This document shows positions 6,729 through 9,331 of a stretch of DNA of 9,331 nucleotides, piece by piece. The stretch comes from an uncultured Bacilli bacterium (GTDB taxonomy: Bacteria > Bacillota_I > Bacilli_A > RFN20 > CAG-631). The stretch lies in the NCBI GenBank assembly GCA_934202505.1, contig CAKPXW010000066.1, positions 1-9,331 on the forward strand, read 5' to 3'. Numbering within the stretch: the stretch's first letter is position 1; the number at the start of each line of letters is the position of its first letter. A program made the position numbers and the translations under genes. The notes under the pieces are model-generated. The model did no database searches. It was not told the origin of the DNA and was given only the letters and a program-made list of their open reading frames with translations.

Positions 6729-7163
6729 TTACTTTTTCTTAGATTTAACAGCTTGAAATGATAATAATTCTTTTAGTTGAATATTATCTTCACATAGCAA
6801 AATATTAAACACATATCCAAGTTTGTCTTTAATATTTTGTCCATAATAATAAAACATAAAGTTATTATATACATCATTTGCATATGCAAATAAATCATTA
6901 CATAAGTTTTCAATTGCCTCTACTCGTGTTTTCCCAGTAGATGAAATATCAAATAAAGGAACTTGCAAAATTACTTTTTCATTTTTATCCGAAATTGTTT
7001 TTACATCAATTTTTAAATCAACTAAAAAAACTTTTAATAATGATTTTTCTATTAATACAGCTTCATATTTTCTTTTTTTTAAGATAATTGGCTTTTCATG
7101 AATAACACCATCAAAAAAAGTTGACATATCTTTTCTAGCATCAGTTACATTTATCTTGTTCAT
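6729..7163 (-). CDS. Phd/YefM-like antitoxin-family protein, orphan
   Basis: This 144-residue protein begins like Phd/YefM antitoxins: residues 1-45 read MNKINVTDARKDMSTFFDGV followed by KPIILKKRKYEAVLIEKSLL. That matches the family pattern of an I-x-V-x-x-A-R DNA-binding N-terminus, then KPvvI-kR-k-AVLi. Residues 46-125 form a second part (VPLFDISSTGKTRVEAIENLCNDLFAYANDVYNNF and GYVFNILLCE) similar to extensions I recall in long clostridial Phd-like proteins. The C-terminus is Lys-rich. Known members bind their own promoter and neutralise a toxin; no toxin gene of RelE, Doc or similar type is adjacent. It may be a solitary regulator or act on a distant toxin. The ATG at 7163 is chosen because GAGGTG lies 4 bases upstream; a TTG at 7175 would place that site inside the gene. 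It is a single-gene unit with its own promoter and terminator. Confidence 0.75.
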   Translation of the reverse strand: MNKINVTDARKDMSTFFDGVIHEKPIILKKRKYEAVLIEKSLLKVFLVDLKIDVKTISDKNEKVILQVPLFDISSTGKTRVEAIENLCNDLFAYANDVYNNFMFYYYGQNIKDKLGYVFNILLCEDNIQLKELLSFQAVKSKKK

Positions 7164-7185
7164 ATTGCACCTCAATATCGTTTAT

Positions 7186-7214
7186 ATTTTAATACATTAT
7201 GTACATAAAGTCAA
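7186..7214 (-). promoter_or_regulatory. Promoter of antitoxin-like gene
   Basis: TTGACT (7214-7209), a 17-base spacer and TAAAAT (7191-7186) on the minus strand give a near-consensus sigma-A promoter, starting close to 7179 with a very short leader before GAGGTG. The spacer contains the 12-bp palindrome at 7197-7208. Confidence 0.75.
7197..7208. promoter_or_regulatory. 12-bp palindrome in promoter spacer, probable operator
   Basis: TTATGTACATAA is a perfect palindrome lying between the -35 and -10 boxes of the antitoxin-like gene. A bound protein there would block RNA polymerase, as expected for autoregulation by a Phd-type protein. Related palindromes occur at 7261-7270 and 6624-6639. The regulator is inferred, not shown. 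Confidence 0.5.
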
Positions 7215-7260
7215 TTAAATGATTAAAATATATTATTAATTTATTGCTTTTTTTATATAT

Positions 7261-7270
7261 AATGTACATT
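7261..7270. promoter_or_regulatory. 10-bp palindrome next to MATE promoter, possible operator
   Basis: AATGTACATT is a perfect palindrome ending two bases before the -35 box of the MATE gene. It shares the ATGTACAT core with the site at 7197-7208, about 64 bases away centre to centre, roughly six helical turns, so both could be bound on the same DNA face. Confidence 0.4.
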
Positions 7271-7272
7271 TA

Positions 7273-7300
7273 TTGACAAAATAAATTAAAATAGTAAAAT
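7273..7300 (+). promoter_or_regulatory. Promoter of MATE efflux gene
   Basis: A perfect TTGACA (7273-7278), a 16-base spacer and TAAAAT (7295-7300) form a good sigma-A promoter, with transcription expected near 7307. The ribosome-binding site GAAAGGA (7312-7318) follows, 10 bases before the ATG. Confidence 0.75.
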
Positions 7301-7328
7301 ATATCCGTTATGAAAGGAAAATAGTAAT

Positions 7329-8705
7329 ATGAATACATCAATTAAAGCATATATTAAAAAAATGTTGTGGATTTCTTTCCCTATAATACTTTCTCAAATA
7401 TTTTTAAATCTTGCATCTCTACTTGATACTTTAATGGTTGGTCAATTAGATGACATTACAATATCTGGAGTATATGTTGCAACTCAAATTTTATTCGTAG
7501 TAAATTTAATGATTTTTGGTGCTATTGAAGGAAGCTCGGTTTTCTTTTGTCAATATTATGGAAAAAATGATGAAGATAGTATGCAAAAAATGTATAAATT
7601 AAAATTTATTTTTTCTCTAATTGTCTCTTTAATTATTACAATATTGCTTTCATTTCTTAAAAAGCCTTTAATATCTTTATATGTTAATACCACTCAAGAA
7701 ATTGAAGTTGCCACTTCTTATATAAATATTTTAATATTTTCAATTATTCCCTATGCAATAACTTGTTGTATTTCTACTACTTTAAGAGAATATCATCATT
7801 CTTTACCACCAATGTTTTTTTCATTTATCGGTACAATTATTAATTGTTTTATAAATTATTTATTAATTTTTGGAAAATTTGGTTTTCCAAAACTTGAAGG
7901 TGTTGGCGCAGCTATTGGAACAATTACTCAAAGAATTTTAGAAATGATTTTACTTATTGTATATGTAAAAAAGAAAAAATATCCGTTTTCTAAAAATTTC
8001 GTTAAAAAGTTATCTTTAGAAAAAAATCAACTAAAAAAAATAATTTTAAAATCTATTCCTTTGTTTATAAACGAAAGTGGTTGGGCCTTATCACAAACTG
8101 TATTAGTATTAATCTTTACAAAAGTTGATTCTATTGCTACTTCCGTATTGCCAATAGTACAAACAATTTTTAATTTATTATTTGTATTTTTACTTGGACT
8201 TGGAAATGGAATCACTATACTTGTCGGTAATTCAATTGGAGCAAATGATTTCAAAAAAGCTCAAAAAGAAGCTTATATTTCCTTAATAGTAACTTTATTA
8301 ATTGGTATTTTCTTAGGAATATTATTATTCATACTTGCTGGTGTTATTACTTCATTCTATAAAGGTATTAATGAAGATGCTAGAAACCTTGCCACTTATT
8401 TTATAAAATTTAATGCATTTTATTTATTAATTAATGGTGTGAATACTTGTTTGTTTTTCTTATTAAGAGCAGGAGGAAGAACAGAAATTGTTTTCATATT
8501 TGATTCTTTTTATTGTTGGATTATTTCAATTCCTTTTGCCCTATTATTATATAAAAGTACCTCACTAGAATTAAAAGATTTTTATCCTATTGTATACTTA
8601 ATTGACATAATTAAAACAATAGTTGGATTTTCCTTACTAATCTTTAAAAAATGGTATAAAAACTTAACCATAAATCAAGAAAAAACTCCATTAATGAGTA
8701 AATAA
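7329..8705 (+). CDS. MATE-family multidrug/toxin efflux transporter
   Basis: This 458-residue integral membrane protein exports drugs, metabolites or other small organic compounds in exchange for Na+ or H+. It has about twelve hydrophobic segments in two related halves. Family marks are visible: LSQIFLNLASLLDTLMVGQL near residues 21-40, GVGAAIGTITQRILE after the first-half loop (about 191-205), GNGITILVGNSIGANDFKKA in the second half (about 292-311) and LLRAGGRTEIVFIFDSFYCWI near 388-408. The length is normal and both ends look complete. It has its own promoter, divergent from the antitoxin-like gene, and it is visibly more AT-rich than the ABC operon. The substrate is not evident; NorM, DinF and MepA groups cannot be separated from sequence by eye. 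A polysaccharide flippase is less likely given the MATE motifs. Confidence 0.93.
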   Translation: MNTSIKAYIKKMLWISFPIILSQIFLNLASLLDTLMVGQLDDITISGVYVATQILFVVNLMIFGAIEGSSVFFCQYYGKNDEDSMQKMYKLKFIFSLIVSLIITILLSFLKKPLISLYVNTTQEIEVATSYINILIFSIIPYAITCCISTTLREYHHSLPPMFFSFIGTIINCFINYLLIFGKFGFPKLEGVGAAIGTITQRILEMILLIVYVKKKKYPFSKNFVKKLSLEKNQLKKIILKSIPLFINESGWALSQTVLVLIFTKVDSIATSVLPIVQTIFNLLFVFLLGLGNGITILVGNSIGANDFKKAQKEAYISLIVTLLIGIFLGILLFILAGVITSFYKGINEDARNLATYFIKFNAFYLLINGVNTCLFFLLRAGGRTEIVFIFDSFYCWIISIPFALLLYKSTSLELKDFYPIVYLIDIIKTIVGFSLLIFKKWYKNLTINQEKTPLMSK

Positions 8706-8728
8706 TTGAATTTTTATTTTCAACTATT
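8701..8728. terminator. Weak AT-rich hairpin between convergent genes, possible bidirectional terminator
   Basis: AATAATTGAA (8701-8710) and TTCAACTATT (8719-8728) form a 10-bp stem with one mismatch (a G-U pair in the minus-strand transcript) around a T-rich 8-base loop. It overlaps the 3' ends of both the MATE and the acetyltransferase genes. There is no G/C and no clean T-run after it, so termination strength is doubtful. Confidence 0.3.
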
Positions 8729-9289
8729 TTCATTATTGGAGTTTAAAAAATTGTCATAAGTATAGGCATAATATAAAACATCTACTATTTGATTATGCAT
8801 ATGTACATTATTTAATAAAGTATAAGCATATTGGAAACAATTTTTTTCTAATAGTTTTATACTATAAGTGTTTTCTTTAACTACCCTAGCAAAAATTACA
8901 TCTGGGTGGTAATAATTAAAAGTATAATGAATAAATATAGGTAAAATTTCACTCATTACATGTTGATGGTGAAATTTTTCATTAATAAGATATCCTATTT
9001 CACATTGGTTATTATTTTTAAAAAAAGTAAGACTAATGGAACCAATTACCTTTTTTGATATTTTTTCAACTATAGAAAAATTAATACATTCACCTATATA
9101 AAAAGATCTTATCATATTAGTAATTGTCCTTTTTGCATCTTTTATAGAGTTATATGGTTCAAATGTTAGATACTTAGTAACTATGTTACTAGAGCATAAC
9201 TCATAATAGTCTAAATAATCATTATAATCGACAATTCTAATAGTAAATCTATTGGTAGAAAAGGAAAAAGGATTAATTGTTTGAAACAT
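8720..9289 (-). CDS. GNAT-family N-acetyltransferase, RimJ/RimL-like, atypical acetyl-CoA loop
   Basis: This 189-residue protein matches the Acetyltransf_3 (RimJ/RimL) layout: an N-terminal strand with TNRFTIRIV (12-20), the helix DYNDYLDYYELCSS, IVEKISKKVIGSISLTFF (73-90), CEIGYLINEKFH (96-107) and NTYSIKLLEKNCFQY (140-154), equivalent to the usual NxxSirvLEKlGF. Such enzymes acetylate protein N-termini, antibiotics or small amines from acetyl-CoA. The pyrophosphate loop, normally Q/RxxGxG/A (as in WGKGYMTEAL), reads HHQHVMSEIL (107-116) with both glycines replaced by His. Activity is therefore uncertain, and the protein may have diverged in function. The ATG at 9289 overlaps the TAA of the upstream gene (TAATG), so it is probably cotranslated with it; AGGA lies about 14 bases upstream. 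It is convergent with the MATE gene, with a 14-base gap. Confidence 0.8.
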   Translation of the reverse strand: MFQTINPFSFSTNRFTIRIVDYNDYLDYYELCSSNIVTKYLTFEPYNSIKDAKRTITNMIRSFYIGECINFSIVEKISKKVIGSISLTFFKNNNQCEIGYLINEKFHHQHVMSEILPIFIHYTFNYYHPDVIFARVVKENTYSIKLLEKNCFQYAYTLLNNVHMHNQIVDVLYYAYTYDNFLNSNNENS

Positions 9290-9331
9290 TATTTATTATC
9301 ACATCCTGAACAGTTATTGCTTTCTTTCCCT
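9289..9331 (-). CDS. C-terminal end of an unknown gene with a CxxC motif (partial)
   Basis: Reading from the right edge on the minus strand, one frame gives GKESNNCSGCDNK then TAA at 9291-9289. The TAA overlaps the ATG of the acetyltransferase gene as TAATG, a typical operon junction, which supports this as the true end of an upstream gene. The Cys-x-x-Cys near the end could bind a metal or be redox active. Only 13 codons are visible, so the family cannot be named. Confidence 0.45.
   Translation of the reverse strand, partial: GKESNNCSGCDNK

Noticed and set aside
7164..7175. TTG start at 7175 for the antitoxin-like gene
   Set aside because: The added codons contain the GAGGTG ribosome-binding site of the ATG at 7163, and Phd-like proteins begin right at this methionine.
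8027..8254. Minus-strand open frame of 75 codons
   Set aside because: It is antisense inside the intact MATE gene, with no ribosome-binding site and no family resemblance.
6729..8705. Toxin-antitoxin pair formed by the Phd-like gene and its neighbour
   Set aside because: The divergent neighbour is a full-length MATE transporter and the downstream gene is a transporter ATPase; neither is a toxin, so a pair cannot be claimed.
8720..8722. Possible UGA-as-tryptophan genetic code
   Set aside because: The acetyltransferase ends at TGA, followed two codons later by TAA, so this site says little; Trp in all genes is read from TGG and the genes end properly under the standard bacterial code.
8801..8808. 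A fourth ATGTACAT palindrome
   Set aside because: It lies inside the acetyltransferase coding region away from any promoter and is likely chance in AT-rich DNA.

Overview
The window is AT-rich (roughly 30% G+C by eye, lower still around the right half) and looks like a low-G+C Firmicute or relative, in the broad group of Erysipelotrichia, uncultured gut Bacilli, Acholeplasma or Izemoplasma. The evidence is strong AGGAGG ribosome-binding sites, lipoprotein signal peptides, and typical Firmicute -35/-10 boxes. All long frames read with UGG as Trp and normal stops, so nothing points to the Mycoplasma/Spiroplasma code (UGA = Trp). No mobile element, tRNA, rRNA or CRISPR array was seen, and no gene-free stretch exceeds about 170 bases.

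Positions 1-6562 (minus strand) hold one tightly packed carbohydrate-uptake ABC operon of the CUT1 type, transcribed right to left: MsmK/UgpC-like ATPase, MalF/UgpA-like permease, MalG/UgpE-like permease, then two tandem paralogous solute-binding lipoproteins. The N-terminus of a third lipoprotein runs off the left edge. Gaps are 1 to 18 bases or slight overlaps, and several stop codons overlap the next ribosome-binding site. An extended -10 promoter with a 16-bp perfect palindrome and a leader with two inverted repeats precede the ATPase. The permease at 4176-5474 carries an extra external segment of about 130 residues, at the place where E. coli MalF has its binding-protein-contacting P2 loop. 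No glycoside hydrolase or sugar kinase is present, so the substrate cannot be named.

Positions 6671-7328 hold an orphan Phd/YefM-like antitoxin or regulator gene (minus strand) with its own terminator. Its promoter has a 12-bp palindrome in the -35/-10 spacer. A divergent promoter with a consensus -35 and a related palindrome just upstream drives a MATE-family efflux gene (7329-8705, plus strand). The palindromes here and at the ABC promoter share the half-site TTATGT/ACATAA or its core, which raises the possibility of one regulator for all three units.

Positions 8706-9331 hold a convergent RimJ/RimL-like GNAT acetyltransferase gene (minus strand) with an atypical acetyl-CoA loop. It is coupled through TAATG to the last 13 codons of a gene ending in a CxxC motif that enters from the right edge.

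Nothing here can be declared a new system. The best leads are the permease insert matched with multiple binding proteins, and the orphan antitoxin-like regulator with shared palindromes.
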